Assembly (NCBI GenBank): GCA_021808875.1
Contig: JAKBAU010000082.1
Coordinates: 1 to 12,114 of the forward strand
Source of the DNA: Pseudomonadota bacterium
GTDB taxonomy: Bacteria > Pseudomonadota > Alphaproteobacteria > Micropepsales > Micropepsaceae
DNA: 12,114 nucleotides
Direction of reading: 5' to 3'
The notes beneath the pieces are model-generated. The model did not search any database, was not told the origin of the DNA, and saw nothing but the letters and a program-made list of their open reading frames with translations. A program made the position numbers and the translations under genes. Positions 1-7,684 of the stretch are shown here, in pieces (position 1 is the stretch's first letter; the number at the start of each line of letters is the position of its first letter).

Positions 1-16
1 TCCTGCATTTGCATTT

Positions 17-20
17 TCGA
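17..20. repeat. Candidate IS21 target-site duplication (left copy, TCGA)
   Basis: TCGA occurs directly outside the left tip, and again at 7777-7780 outside the right tip. Four bases is within the range known for IS21-family duplications. Because TCGA is its own reverse complement, it could equally be an extension of the inverted repeat. Confidence 0.5.
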
Positions 21-110
21 TGCGTATTTCACAAAAACGGGACAGCAGTTTCGCTAATTCGCGGACGGCAGTTTCGCTAAATCCCGGACAGTTCCGGGGT
101 GGGCTTTCGG
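21..110 (+). repeat. Left terminal inverted repeat of the IS21 element
   Basis: This stretch is the reverse complement of 7685-7776 with only a few substitutions and single-base indels (for example GCGTAT against GCGCAT next to the tip). It contains two tandem 23-bp units, each starting GGAC(A/G)GCAGTTTCGCTAA, followed by the palindrome CCGGACAGTTCCGG. Repeated subterminal units of this kind are the IstA-binding sites in IS21-family ends. Confidence 0.93.
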
Positions 111-123
111 TCGCCTGGTTTCC

Positions 124-264
124 TCAGTTGGGATTGGTGTCGCGGTTTTCCTCAGGGGTCAAGAGGGGCTTGGCTTTTCGCTTTCGCATGCTCTCGCCTT
201 CCAGGGTAATGCGGTGGGCGTTATGGACGATGCGGTCCAGGATGGCGTCGGCAATTGTGGGCTC
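124..264 (-). pseudogene. istB: istB fragment 3 of 3 (C-terminal end of the IS21 helper ATPase)
   Basis: Reading on the minus strand from the junction with element 1, the sequence continues the IstB frame as ...[17 protein letters not shown]... and ends ...[10 protein letters not shown] with TGA at 124-126. This is the usual basic C-terminal tail of IstB, including an RKRKAKP run. The N-terminal side of the fragment is cut at the crossover site of element 1 inside the Gly-Glu-Pro codons. The missing upstream part lies at 2866-3177 and beyond. With no start codon or ribosome binding site of its own, it is not expected to be translated as a separate protein. Confidence 0.9.
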
Positions 265-767
265 GCCGATCAGGACGTAATACCCCTAAGTCAGAAGACC
301 TAGTTACTAAGGTTTGCGTTATCGACAGGAGACATCCTCTTTTCGGTCAACGGCTTAGTATTGGCGAAGCAGAGCTCCGAAGTCGCCCGGGATGGATCAG
401 AGTAGTCCTGCCTGACGGCCGGCACCGTTGGGTGCAAGAGGCGGTCACAGATCGCGATGATTCGGCTTGTGACGACCGGCGGAATCATGATCTTCCGATG
501 GTGTCGGTACGCACCTTACTGCCATTGGCGCAATACGTTCGCGCACGGCTCCCCGATGCGGGAGAGAGGGGCGATGGGACACCAGGCTATTCAGTTGAGT
601 TTATTGCTCGAGCCGATCGTTCCGGCTCGAGCGACGCGTGTAGCGCCGAGATTGTGGCCGACGATGACACCAACGATGCGACAACACTTGGCGAAGCGAA
701 TGGCGCAGCTGCTCTGGTCAGTGCTGCCAACCGACGCCCAAGTGCCGGACACGGGGGATCAACATGA
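255..767 (+). CDS. Small DUF5372-like protein of element 1 (start uncertain)
   Basis: The conserved-looking core is [13 protein letters not shown] (codons from about 312), followed by a [12 protein letters not shown] stretch. It aligns with the first ORF of element 2 (HP...PDG...T pattern), and I relate both to DUF5372-like proteins that accompany such recombinases. The biochemical role is unknown to me. The stop TGA (765-767) overlaps the recombinase ATG (764-766), giving translational coupling. Between the crossover at 263-264 and the conserved core there is no ATG, GTG or TTG in frame. The nearest is TTG 255, which belongs to istB, so either a rare start is used or the target supplies the start. 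The last ~60 residues are low in complexity and overlap the next ORF in another frame, so the true C-terminus is uncertain. Confidence 0.55.
   Translation: MWARRSGRNTPKSEDLVTKVCVIDRRHPLFGQRLSIGEAELRSRPGWIRVVLPDGRHRWVQEAVTDRDDSACDDRRNHDLPMVSVRTLLPLAQYVRARLPDAGERGDGTPGYSVEFIARADRSGSSDACSAEIVADDDTNDATTLGEANGAAALVSAANRRPSAGHGGST
260..285 (+). other. attL of element 1
   Basis: The 13-bp repeat GGCTCGCCGATCA (260-272) is followed, after two G, by the arm ACGTAATACCC (275-285). By symmetry with the other end the predicted crossover dinucleotide is TC at 263-264. Bases to the left of it belong to istB. Confidence 0.75.
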
Positions 768-942
768 ACATGCAGCTCAACTTGGAAAGCCAGGTCACGA
801 CCGCGCATCGAGCAAAGCTGGCTTATATTTACGTACGGCAGTCGACCGCCGGCCAAGTGCGTCAGCATCAGGAGAGCACCGAGTTGCAGTACAGACTGGC
901 CGATCGGGCTCTTTCGTTCGGTTGGCCAAAGGAGCGGATTGA
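574..942 (+). CDS. Small overlapping ORF 2 of element 1
   Basis: The ATG at 574 is preceded by a purine-rich ribosome binding site (GAGAGAGGGGCG). The first ~60 residues ([10 protein letters not shown]..., [19 protein letters not shown]) have the same composition and pattern as ORF 2 of element 2 ([20 protein letters not shown]). This suggests a short helical protein with a Pro-rich lead. It lies in a +1 frame relative to ORF 1, and the recombinase lies in a further +1 frame, the same frame order as in element 2. It runs 179 nt into the recombinase gene, much further than its counterpart, so the part after ~764 may be accidental. Function unknown; perhaps an accessory factor for the recombinase. 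Confidence 0.4.
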   Translation: MGHQAIQLSLLLEPIVPARATRVAPRLWPTMTPTMRQHLAKRMAQLLWSVLPTDAQVPDTGDQHEHAAQLGKPGHDRASSKAGLYLRTAVDRRPSASASGEHRVAVQTGRSGSFVRLAKGAD

Positions 943-2854
943 AGTCATTGACGATGACTTAGGCAAGTCTGGGACTTCGAGCGTAGGACGGGGCGGCTTC
1001 CAACGCCTCATTGCCGAGATCGGATTGGGCAAAGCGGGCATTGTGCTAAGCCTCGATGCATCACGCTTGGCTCGTAACAACCGTGATTGGCATCAGCTCC
1101 TTGAACTGTGCTCCCTGTTCGGCGTGCTGATTGCGGATGGCGAACGTGTCTACGATCCGTGTACCTATCACGACCGGTTGCTGCTTGGGCTATCCGGCAT
1201 CATGAGTGAAGCGGAACTACATCAGATCAAGCTTCGGCTTCATCAAGGTGAGCGCCAGAAAGCAGCAAGAGGAGAGCTGAAGGTGCCGCTGCCAGCTGGC
1301 CTGGCTTATGGCCGCGACGCACGGATCTGCCTGAACCCCGACGAGGAAGTACAGGCACGATTGCTCTATTTATTTGAGAAGTTTCGCGAGCTTCAAAGTG
1401 CCAAGGCCGTGATGCGTCACTTCCAGAAAGCCAAAATGCTGGTGCCGGTAAGACCCCTCAAGGGGCCATCACCACATGATATCGTATGGCGACCTGCGAG
1501 CAACTCCCGTATCCTGCATGTTCTGAAGAACCCAGCTTACGCGGGCACCTATGTTTATGGCCGGCGGCGGCGTACGCCAATCGGCCGTCACTACGGTTCA
1601 CGGCAGTGTGCGACGGAAGCCGTGGCAATCCAGGACTGGGCGGTTTGCCTAAGAGACGCCTTTCCTGGATACATCGATTGGGAGGAGTTTATGGCGAACC
1701 AGAGGCGGCTCGCGGACAATCTCAATCATTACGATCAGAATCGTGGGGCCCCGCGCAAGGGCGCAGCTTTGCTTCAAGGCATTGCGATTTGCGGCCGTTG
1801 CGGCCACCGTATGGCGTTACGCTATTCCGGAACTAAAGGGGAGTACCCGGTTTACGTTTGCCGCGCCGACCTGCAGGAACATGGCGGACCGCGGTGTCAG
1901 GAAGTTCGTGCCTTGGGCGTCGATACCGCCGTGGAAGAACTCGCCCTGGAAGCTCTAGAGCCAGATCGTCTCGCGTTGGCCATTGCAGCCCTTGGCGAGC
2001 TTGAGAATGAGGCTCGCGCACTCGAACGCCAATGGTCACTCAAGCGCGAGCGGGCCCATTACGAGGTGGAACGCGCCCGTCGCCAATATGATACCGTCGA
2101 GCCCGAGAACAGGCTTGTGGCCCGCTCTCTGGAACGCGTATGGGAGGATAAGCTGCGGCAGGTAGAACAGATAGACAGCGACTATGAGAGCTGGCGACGG
2201 GAGCGGCCAATATCGCTGGCCACAGCAGATCGCGCTCAGATACTCGCCTTGGGTAACGATCTTCCAAAGTTGTGGAGCAAGGCAACTCCCGTCGAACGCA
2301 AACAGATGCTAAGGCTCATCCTCAAGGAGGTGATCCTGGATCGGCAGCATGAGAGCGGACGGGTCGCGATTCGGATCGTGTGGCAAACCGGCGCCGTCAG
2401 CGAGCATAGTGTCCGGCGCAATGTAAGCAGCTATAATAACTATGCTGAAGTGGCCCGGCTCGAGGCGCGGATTCGCGAACTCGTTTCAGCTCAGAAGATG
2501 GACCGTGATATTGCCAAGACACTCAATGCAGAGGGACACTTGTCGGCACATGGACGCCCATTCAGCGGTAGCGAGATTCATCTGTTACGCAAACGTTGGA
2601 ACATCCCAACGGTGAAGATCAATGGCAAGGACCATAATCCCGAACAATGGCCCGACGGAACCTACTCCGTCCAAGGCGCAGCACAGCAGCTGTTGATATC
2701 CGAGCAGACCGTATTCAAATGGCTTCAGCGGGGACGATTATCCGGACAACAACTTGCCAAGGGAATGCCGTGGCAAATCAATTTATCAGATACACAGATC
2801 GTTGAACTCAAAGCTTCCGTTCGTCGTATCTCATCGAGGAGAAGGGCATCATGA
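764..2854 (+). CDS. Large serine recombinase of element 1
   Basis: A 696-residue site-specific DNA recombinase. The N-terminal resolvase/invertase domain (about 20-165) has the YVRQS motif with nucleophile Ser27, the ASRLAR motif of the active site, and the [12 protein letters not shown] long helix. It is followed by a recombinase domain (about 170-320) and a zinc ribbon with Cys343, Cys346, Cys366 and Cys378. Next come a long Arg/Glu-rich coiled coil (about 400-480) and a MerR/Xis-like helix-turn-helix (about 632-680, SVQGAAQQL...[12 protein letters not shown]). Its ATG overlaps the stop of ORF 1 (ATGA) and its stop lies in the right-end recombination motif. It probably integrates and excises the element at the istB site. 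It is homologous along its whole length to the recombinase at 3645-5714 but clearly diverged from it. Confidence 0.93.
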   Translation: MNMQLNLESQVTTAHRAKLAYIYVRQSTAGQVRQHQESTELQYRLADRALSFGWPKERIEVIDDDLGKSGTSSVGRGGFQRLIAEIGLGKAGIVLSLDASRLARNNRDWHQLLELCSLFGVLIADGERVYDPCTYHDRLLLGLSGIMSEAELHQIKLRLHQGERQKAARGELKVPLPAGLAYGRDARICLNPDEEVQARLLYLFEKFRELQSAKAVMRHFQKAKMLVPVRPLKGPSPHDIVWRPASNSRILHVLKNPAYAGTYVYGRRRRTPIGRHYGSRQCATEAVAIQDWAVCLRDAFPGYIDWEEFMANQRRLADNLNHYDQNRGAPRKGAALLQGIAICGRCGHRMALRYSGTKGEYPVYVCRADLQEHGGPRCQEVRALGVDTAVEELALEALEPDRLALAIAALGELENEARALERQWSLKRERAHYEVERARRQYDTVEPENRLVARSLERVWEDKLRQVEQIDSDYESWRRERPISLATADRAQILALGNDLPKLWSKATPVERKQMLRLILKEVILDRQHESGRVAIRIVWQTGAVSEHSVRRNVSSYNNYAEVARLEARIRELVSAQKMDRDIAKTLNAEGHLSAHGRPFSGSEIHLLRKRWNIPTVKINGKDHNPEQWPDGTYSVQGAAQQLLISEQTVFKWLQRGRLSGQQLAKGMPWQINLSDTQIVELKASVRRISSRRRAS

Positions 2855-2874
2855 CGTCGTCGGCTCGCCGATCA
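2844..2874 (+). other. attR of element 1
   Basis: The arm GGGCATCATGA (2844-2854; reverse complement TCATGATGCCC) is followed by 7 bp and then the repeat GGCTCGCCGATCA (2862-2874). The predicted crossover dinucleotide is TC at 2865-2866. The last three bases of the arm are the stop codon of the recombinase, so coding sequence and recombination site overlap. Confidence 0.75.
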
Positions 2875-3177
2875 TGTCATGCCACTTGGCGACCGGTAGC
2901 TGTGCTGTGATGAGGGTGGATCTCCGCTTATAGCGGTCCTCGAAGATCTCCAGCAGGTCGAGACGTTGCTGATCAGTCAGGCTATGGGTCCCCCAATCGT
3001 CGAGCACCAGCAATTGGACCCGAGCCAGTTTATCAAGGAGGCGGGGGAAGCGGCCGTCCAGGCGCCCCATGGCCAGGCTCTCGAACATCCGTGGCACGCG
3101 CATGTAAAGGACGGAGTAGTCGTGGCGTGCAGCCTGGCGGCCAAAGGCACACCCGATCCAGGTCTTTCCAGTGCCAG
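2866..3177 (-). pseudogene. istB: istB fragment 2 of 3 (ATPase core)
   Basis: On the minus strand this encodes [13 protein letters not shown]..., the second half of the Walker A loop with its Lys-Thr, then the Walker B motif LLVLDDWGT and the ...KWHDMIGEP stretch. It is cut at both ends: the P-loop side by element 2 at 3177-3178, the C-terminal side by element 1 at 2865-2866. The frame can be read outward into both elements for some distance, which produces a longer open frame (2849-3409), but those extensions are element sequence and not IstB. Joined with the other two pieces it gives an IstB of about 257 residues, the usual length. Confidence 0.92.
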
Positions 3178-3199
3178 TCAGATGGGGCTCATAATGCCC
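3177..3199 (+). other. attL of element 2
   Basis: Predicted crossover GT (3177-3178), 10 bp, then the arm TCATAATGCCC (3189-3199). Sequence to the left is istB. Confidence 0.72.
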
Positions 3200-3222
3200 A
3201 ATATCAGCAAACAAGCACGAGG

Positions 3223-3648
3223 GTGATTGTTCAGTACCCATTTCATCCGCGTGTAAGTGAGGAACTACTTGTCGTCGGTCGACAGCGTCATTGTGGTGAA
3301 CTTTCTTATGTTGGTCGACAGCCGGACGGTACCTTGGCTCTGATACCGATTTGGATGACGGAGCAGGCCTCGGCGGCCATGGAGGTCGTTGAGACGCCCC
3401 GTATTCCATTGCCGTGTCTGCGCGCGCTGCAGCGCGAACTTATGACCCTTCTAAGCTTCCTTGATGGCGACTCAGGCCATGATGGAGGCAACCATGCAGC
3501 ACAGGCAGCCCAGACGCGGCCAGCCGGACCTGTTCTCGAGTCAACTCCCGCCACCAAGCCTTCCGCCCGCGGTTCGTCAGCGGGTTCTGCCGCTGGTCGG
3601 CGAGCTACTTCAGGAAGCGGCAAGACCTTTGCAGGAGGCGGATCATGA
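3223..3648 (+). CDS. Small DUF5372-like protein of element 2
   Basis: It starts at the first in-frame GTG inside the element ([19 protein letters not shown]...), with only a weak purine stretch before it. The core (YPFHP, then [14 protein letters not shown]) matches the layout of ORF 1 in element 1 and resembles DUF5372-like proteins. [20 protein letters not shown] follows. The frame stays open to TGA 3646-3648, overlapping the recombinase ATG by ATGA. The last ~50 residues are Ser/Gly/Ala-rich and are covered by ORF 2 in another frame, so they may be read only by chance or after a frameshift. Function is not known to me; the constant association suggests a role with the recombinase. Confidence 0.6.
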   Translation: MIVQYPFHPRVSEELLVVGRQRHCGELSYVGRQPDGTLALIPIWMTEQASAAMEVVETPRIPLPCLRALQRELMTLLSFLDGDSGHDGGNHAAQAAQTRPAGPVLESTPATKPSARGSSAGSAAGRRATSGSGKTFAGGGS

Positions 3649-3661
3649 AGATCACGCCTGA
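3494..3661 (+). CDS. Small overlapping ORF 2 of element 2
   Basis: A 55-residue protein, [16 protein letters not shown]... with a predicted helix [20 protein letters not shown] chose the ATG at 3494 because GGAGG lies 5 bp upstream; TTG 3461 and ATG 3464 are further upstream in frame but have no such site. It lies within the 3' part of ORF 1 in another frame and overlaps the recombinase start by 17 bp, so translation of the two is probably coupled. Function unknown. Confidence 0.5.
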   Translation: MQHRQPRRGQPDLFSSQLPPPSLPPAVRQRVLPLVGELLQEAARPLQEADHEDHA

Positions 3662-5714
3662 TCACCTGGGCCGCAGCGCCTATATTTATATACGGCAATC
3701 AACGCCCGACCAGATCGCAAACAATCCGGAGAGCCGGCGACGTCAATACGGTCTTGCAGATCGCGCGCGCACGCTGGGCTGGGCGAACGTCGTCATTATT
3801 GACGATGATCTTGGTCGCTCCGGATCTGGTATCAGCCGGCCGGGTTTCGAGAAGCTGCTCGCGGCCATTTGTGAGGGCCGGGTGGGAGCCGTGCTCGCCA
3901 TCGAAGCCTCTCGTCTGGCACGTAATGGTCGGGATTGGCACACACTCATCGAGTTTTGCGGTTTGGTAGGTACCATCATCATAGATGAGGACGGCATATA
4001 TGAGCCGCGCCATCCCAACGATCGACTTTTGCTTGGCATGAAGGGGACAATGAGCGAGCTTGAGCTGTCGATCCTGCGTGCCCGCTCGCTCGAAGCGCTC
4101 AAGAGCAAAGCGCGACGCGGCGAGCTCTTTCTGACAGTTGCCATCGGCTATGTGAAGGCCGGCAACGACCGGATCGAGATGGATCCGGATTTACGTGTAC
4201 GCGAGGCGCTCACCCTTGTGTTCAAGCGCTTTGCCGCGCTTCAGAGCATCCGCCAGGTGCACCTGTCGCTGCGCCAGGAGGGCGTCCTCCTTCCCTCGAT
4301 CGAGTACAGCAGGGTAGCCGGACGCAGAGTGGTCTGGAAGCTGCCTGTTTATAACTCGGTACATCACATCCTCACCAACCCCATTTATGCTGGCGCCTAT
4401 GTCTTTGGCCGGACGGGGAGTCGAACGTCAATCGAGAACGGTCGCAAGCGCATTGTGCGCGGTTTACGCAAGGAGCAATCTGACTGGGAGGTCTTGCTCG
4501 TCGACCATCATGAGGGGTATCTGAGTTGGGCCGACTTCCAGAGGAATCAGCGCCTGATTGCAGATAACGCCACCGGCAAAGGCATGATGGCACGAGGAGC
4601 GCTGCGACGGGGCGAGTTGCTCCTGGGCGGCTTGTTACGCTGCGGCCATTGTGGGCGCAAGCTGCACGTTGCCTACTCTGGACGCAATGGCAACACCGGC
4701 CGCTATCATTGCCGCGGCGCCCTCATCAACCATGGCACCGACCCCTGCATCAACTTTGGTTCGCTGCGGGTCGACCAGGCGATCAGTTCCGAAGTCCTGA
4801 CGCGACTGCAACCGCTGGGTATCGAGGCGGCGCTTCATGCCATCGACCTTTCCACGATGCAATCCAATGAGAAGCGGCGCCAGGTGGAACTCGCCCTCGA
4901 GCAGGCACGCTATGAGGCAGCTCATGCGCAGCGTCAATATGATGCCGTTGATCCGTCGAACAGGCTTGTCGCCGGCGAACTTGAGAGGCGGTGGAACGCC
5001 GCTCTTGTTACCGTTGGTGAACGGGAAGCCGAACGTGATGCCCTCGATAGGCAAAAGCAGGTGGTAATGACTGACGACGAGCGCCAGGCACTGCTGTCGA
5101 TGGGCGCCGATCTCGAACGAGCCTGGCATCACCCCAATGCGACCAGCGTTACGCGCAAGCGGATCATTCGCGCCCTCGTGCGCGAGATCATTGTTCGGGT
5201 CGAGAACGACAAGATTGAGATGCTGGTGCACTGGCAGGGCGGTGATCATACAGCGCTCAAAATCAAGAAGAACAAGAAGGGACATCATCGCTGGAGCAGC
5301 CAGCCCGAGATCGAGCCCCTGATCCGGGCTCTGGCCCGGCAGCTCCCCGACAAAGCAATTGCCTCGCTTTTGAACCGCCTCGGCAAAACAACTGGCCGCC
5401 TCAACGGATGGACCCAGTCAAGGGTGTGCACGTTCCGTAACAGACATGACATTGAAGTCTACAAACCCGGCGAACGTTCTGCTCGCGGCGAGTACACATT
5501 GCAGGAAGCAGCAAATCACCTCAACGTGCGGCCAATGACCGTGCTACGCCTGATACACGCAGGCTGCCTTCCCGCCTCCCAGTACTGCAAAGGGTCGCCC
5601 TGGGTGATTCGAGGCGAGGATCTCGAGCGTCCTGAGGTTAGACACCATGCCATGGCCGGGATCCGGCGCCCATTATCAGTCGAGCAAACTCAGCAGACAC
5701 TGTTTTTTCAATGA
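3645..5714 (+). CDS. Large serine recombinase of element 2
   Basis: A 689-residue recombinase preceded by GGAGG at 3634-3638. The resolvase domain (about 12-155) has YIRQS with nucleophile Ser19, EASRLARN and the SELELSILRAR helix. The recombinase domain follows, then a zinc ribbon with Cys333, Cys336, Cys356 and Cys368, and a coiled coil (about 390-470) including the motif ARYEAAHAQRQYDAVDPSNR, closely echoed in the element 1 protein. Then come an IASLLNRLGKTTGRLNGWT region and a C-terminal helix-turn-helix (about 615-665, TLQEAANHLNVRPMTVLRLI). The same domain order as the first recombinase, but a different target dinucleotide (GT, not TC), indicates related enzymes with separate specificities. 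Expected to act at the element ends. Confidence 0.93.
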   Translation: MKITPDHLGRSAYIYIRQSTPDQIANNPESRRRQYGLADRARTLGWANVVIIDDDLGRSGSGISRPGFEKLLAAICEGRVGAVLAIEASRLARNGRDWHTLIEFCGLVGTIIIDEDGIYEPRHPNDRLLLGMKGTMSELELSILRARSLEALKSKARRGELFLTVAIGYVKAGNDRIEMDPDLRVREALTLVFKRFAALQSIRQVHLSLRQEGVLLPSIEYSRVAGRRVVWKLPVYNSVHHILTNPIYAGAYVFGRTGSRTSIENGRKRIVRGLRKEQSDWEVLLVDHHEGYLSWADFQRNQRLIADNATGKGMMARGALRRGELLLGGLLRCGHCGRKLHVAYSGRNGNTGRYHCRGALINHGTDPCINFGSLRVDQAISSEVLTRLQPLGIEAALHAIDLSTMQSNEKRRQVELALEQARYEAAHAQRQYDAVDPSNRLVAGELERRWNAALVTVGEREAERDALDRQKQVVMTDDERQALLSMGADLERAWHHPNATSVTRKRIIRALVREIIVRVENDKIEMLVHWQGGDHTALKIKKNKKGHHRWSSQPEIEPLIRALARQLPDKAIASLLNRLGKTTGRLNGWTQSRVCTFRNRHDIEVYKPGERSARGEYTLQEAANHLNVRPMTVLRLIHAGCLPASQYCKGSPWVIRGEDLERPEVRHHAMAGIRRPLSVEQTQQTLFFQ

Positions 5715-5725
5715 CATAGCGAGGT

Positions 5726-5748
5726 GTGCATTATGACGCGAGGTCGGT
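5726..5748 (+). other. attR of element 2
   Basis: Arm GTGCATTATGA (5726-5736; reverse complement TCATAATGCAC), 10 bp, then the predicted crossover GT (5747-5748). Sequence to the right is istB. The mirror-image spacing to attL is exact. Confidence 0.72.
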
Positions 5749-6072
5749 TTGGCCCGTGATGATCAGATTCTCATGGGCCTTCAGCCAGTCACCCTGGGCG
5801 AGCTGCAGGATATTGCGGCGATCCAAACCTCGCCGACTGGCAAAATCGATATCTTCGATGCACGCATCCGCAAAGCGCAGTTTAGCGGCCCGCATGCGGT
5901 AAGCGAGACTGCGGTCCGCGCGCGTAGCTGCCTCCCGGTCCAGCATCAATCCTAGCCAGTCCTCACGGCTGAGATCGCCAGCGTTGTCCTGTTCGAGCAG
6001 TTGGCGATAAGCCGCCGCCATCCCGGCAAGGCCGAGCGCCTGCATTTGATCCAAAGTGGGGTTTGTCAGCAT
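5747..6072 (-). pseudogene. istB: istB fragment 1 of 3 (N-terminal part)
   Basis: The N-terminal ~108 residues of the IS21 helper ATPase, [15 protein letters not shown]... to ...ENLIITGQT, cut in the Walker A loop by element 2. The open frame continues four codons into the element (DLAS) and stops at 5731. I prefer the ATG at 6072-6070, because GGAAGG lies 6 bp upstream of it; the earlier ATG at 6090 overlaps the istA stop as ATGA and would give a six-residue longer form. Without Walker A Lys, Walker B and the C-terminal tail, the product could not bind ATP. Confidence 0.92.
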
Positions 6073-6086
6073 GGGTGTCCTTCCTG

Positions 6087-7634
6087 TCATTGGTAATAGG
6101 TGCCACCGCGGATGTTGGTATGTGCCGGCGCGGGGCTGACCGGCTCTGCGGCCGGCTTGGCCCGGTCCAGTCCAGATTTGAGGATGGCGTGCACCGAGTT
6201 GTAGCTGATCGCGTTGATTGCCAGCGCCCGTTCGCAGGCTGCTTCCAGACGCTCCTGCTCGTAGCGACGCCTCAGCGCGAGTATTCCCATCGCCGAGCGA
6301 TAGCCTTGCTCCGGATGCGGACGCTCGCGCATCATCCGCTCAGCCAAAATGGCAGCATTGACGCCAATGCGTGCCGCCTGGGCGATCAAGCTGGCTGGCG
6401 TGATGTTGGCATAGCGCTGATGGGATTTGGGCATGTGTTCGCCCACCGTCACATGGCCGGCGTATTGAGAGCTGCGGACGTGACTGGCCACTCTCTGATG
6501 ATCGTAAAAGATCTCGACCGTGCGATAGGTCAGTCGTACCTCCACGCGTCGGCCGATCAGTCGGTACGGTACCGAGTAAAAGACCTTGTCAACCTCGATA
6601 TGGTAATCGGGATGGACCTTCACACTCTTCCATTCGGCATATTCGAAGGGGGTGTCAGGCAAGGGCCGTAAAGCCTCCCGTTCGATCGTCTCGAACAGCT
6701 CCCGGCGAGACTTGCCCGCGCGCCGCATGATCCGGCTGTTCAGATTGAACACCAGACCCGCGATCGCGACATTCAGATCCTCGAGGCTGAAGAAGCGGCG
6801 GTTTCGGAGGCGCGCCAAAATCCAGCGCTCTACCAGTAAAACCGCGTTCTCAACTTTTCCCTTGTCCTTAGGCTTTCTCACACGCGTCGGTAAAATCGTC
6901 GTATCGTAATGCTCGGCCATCGCCGCAAAAGTCTGGTTCAGCGTCGGTTCAAACCACAGTGGTTTAACCACGCCACTTTTGAGGTTGTCGCAGACAATCG
7001 ATTTCGGAACCCCACCAAAATAGGCAAGTGCTCGCGACTGCCCCTCAATCCAGTCCGGAAGTCTCTGGCTGAAGCTCGCCCGCGCATAGGTCAGTGACGA
7101 GGCCCCCAGAACCGCCACAAAGATCTGCGCCGTGCGTATCTCTCCCGTCGATGGATCGATGATCTCCACCGTCTGGCCCGCATAATCGGTTTGCATCACA
7201 GCCCCTGCCTGATGGCGGTGCGTAAACGTCGGCCGGGCGCGCCGGGCATAAAGGCGATATTGGTTACAGAACCAGGTGTAGCCAAAACCCTCCGGATGGC
7301 TCTCCCGGTACTCCTGCCACAGCAGGATCAGCGTCACCCCGGGACGCTTCAGCTCTACGGCAATTTGGGTCCAGTCCGGCTCTGCCAGGTCCCGTGGCGG
7401 CCGACCAACCTTGCCAAACACAGCCGCCTTCAGGACCTCATCCCTGTCCTGCTCCGCCGTCAGTGGCCAGCTCAGCCCCGCTTCGCGCGCCCGCAGCTGA
7501 TAGGTTGCCACCGTCGTCTTGCTCAGACCCAGCCGCTCCGAGATCTCCCGGATCGACAGGCCCTCCTGCGTCAGCCGCAGTATCGTGCGGATGTCTTTCA
7601 CCGTCGTGCGCTTCGATCGCTTCCGTCCCGCCAT
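6087..7634 (-). CDS. istA: IS21-family transposase IstA
   Basis: A 515-residue DDE transposase, full length for the family. An N-terminal helix-turn-helix (about 25-46, [20 protein letters not shown]) binds the ends. The catalytic triad is Asp150 (MQTDYAG), Asp216 (IVCDNLKSG) and Glu262 (KGKVENAV), with the 45-residue D-E spacing usual for this group. A Mu-type C-terminal region follows. The start has a GGGGAGA ribosome binding site 5 bp upstream. Its stop overlaps the first possible istB start (ATGA), so istA and istB are translationally coupled. No frameshift or stop is present, so IstA could still act on the ends if a related IstB is supplied from another copy. Confidence 0.95.
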   Translation of the reverse strand: MAGRKRSKRTTVKDIRTILRLTQEGLSIREISERLGLSKTTVATYQLRAREAGLSWPLTAEQDRDEVLKAAVFGKVGRPPRDLAEPDWTQIAVELKRPGVTLILLWQEYRESHPEGFGYTWFCNQYRLYARRARPTFTHRHQAGAVMQTDYAGQTVEIIDPSTGEIRTAQIFVAVLGASSLTYARASFSQRLPDWIEGQSRALAYFGGVPKSIVCDNLKSGVVKPLWFEPTLNQTFAAMAEHYDTTILPTRVRKPKDKGKVENAVLLVERWILARLRNRRFFSLEDLNVAIAGLVFNLNSRIMRRAGKSRRELFETIEREALRPLPDTPFEYAEWKSVKVHPDYHIEVDKVFYSVPYRLIGRRVEVRLTYRTVEIFYDHQRVASHVRSSQYAGHVTVGEHMPKSHQRYANITPASLIAQAARIGVNAAILAERMMRERPHPEQGYRSAMGILALRRRYEQERLEAACERALAINAISYNSVHAILKSGLDRAKPAAEPVSPAPAHTNIRGGTYYQ

Positions 7635-7684
7635 TGCCGTCTCCCCAACCTATCGTCGGGACGAACAATGCCAGAACGGCGCTT

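Larger units (their letters stand above)
264..2866 (+). mobile_element. Serine-recombinase element 1, inserted in istB
   Basis: A 2602-bp insertion whose removal joins the istB codons for Met-Ile-Gly-Glu-Pro-Thr to Ile-Ala-Asp without a frame change. The ends share the 13-bp direct repeat GGCTCGCCGATCA (260-272 and 2862-2874). Inside the repeats are 11-bp motifs in inverted orientation: ACGTAATACCC at 275-285 and GGGCATCATGA at 2844-2854. The element carries three overlapping plus-strand ORFs: a DUF5372-like ORF, a small ORF and a large serine recombinase. It has no other cargo, no transposase and no long terminal repeats. The layout and the end motif are shared with element 2, so I consider both to be members of one family. 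Confidence 0.85.
3177..5748 (+). mobile_element. Serine-recombinase element 2, inserted in the istB P-loop codons
   Basis: A 2570-bp insertion. Excision at the dinucleotide GT (3177-3178 and 5747-5748) rejoins istB as Ile-Thr-Gly-Gln-Thr-Gly-Thr-Gly-Lys-Thr, an intact P-loop in frame. The inner ends carry TCATAATGCCC (3189-3199) and its near inverted copy GTGCATTATGA (5726-5736). Gene order, overlaps and recombinase architecture repeat those of element 1. Only 2-3 bp are duplicated at the junctions, which fits serine recombination and not a transposase-made duplication. Confidence 0.85.

Noticed and set aside
260..2874. The 13-bp direct repeat GGCTCGCCGATCA as a transposase-made target duplication
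   Set aside because: The element has no transposase, and the related element 2 shares only 2-3 bp at its junctions. The repeat is better explained as identity between attP and attB around the TC crossover.
2849..3409. A 186-residue minus-strand protein
   Set aside because: Only 2866-3177 is IstB; both flanks are recombinase-element DNA read by chance.
4635..5288. Long minus-strand frame (217 codons) opposite recombinase 2
   Set aside because: It is antisense to well-conserved coding sequence of the recombinase, has no recognisable domain, and is a GC-driven shadow.
263..5748. Recombination between element 1 and element 2 ends (composite element)
   Set aside because: The predicted central dinucleotides differ (TC and GT), so cross-recombination by serine recombinases is not expected, and each element closes cleanly on itself.
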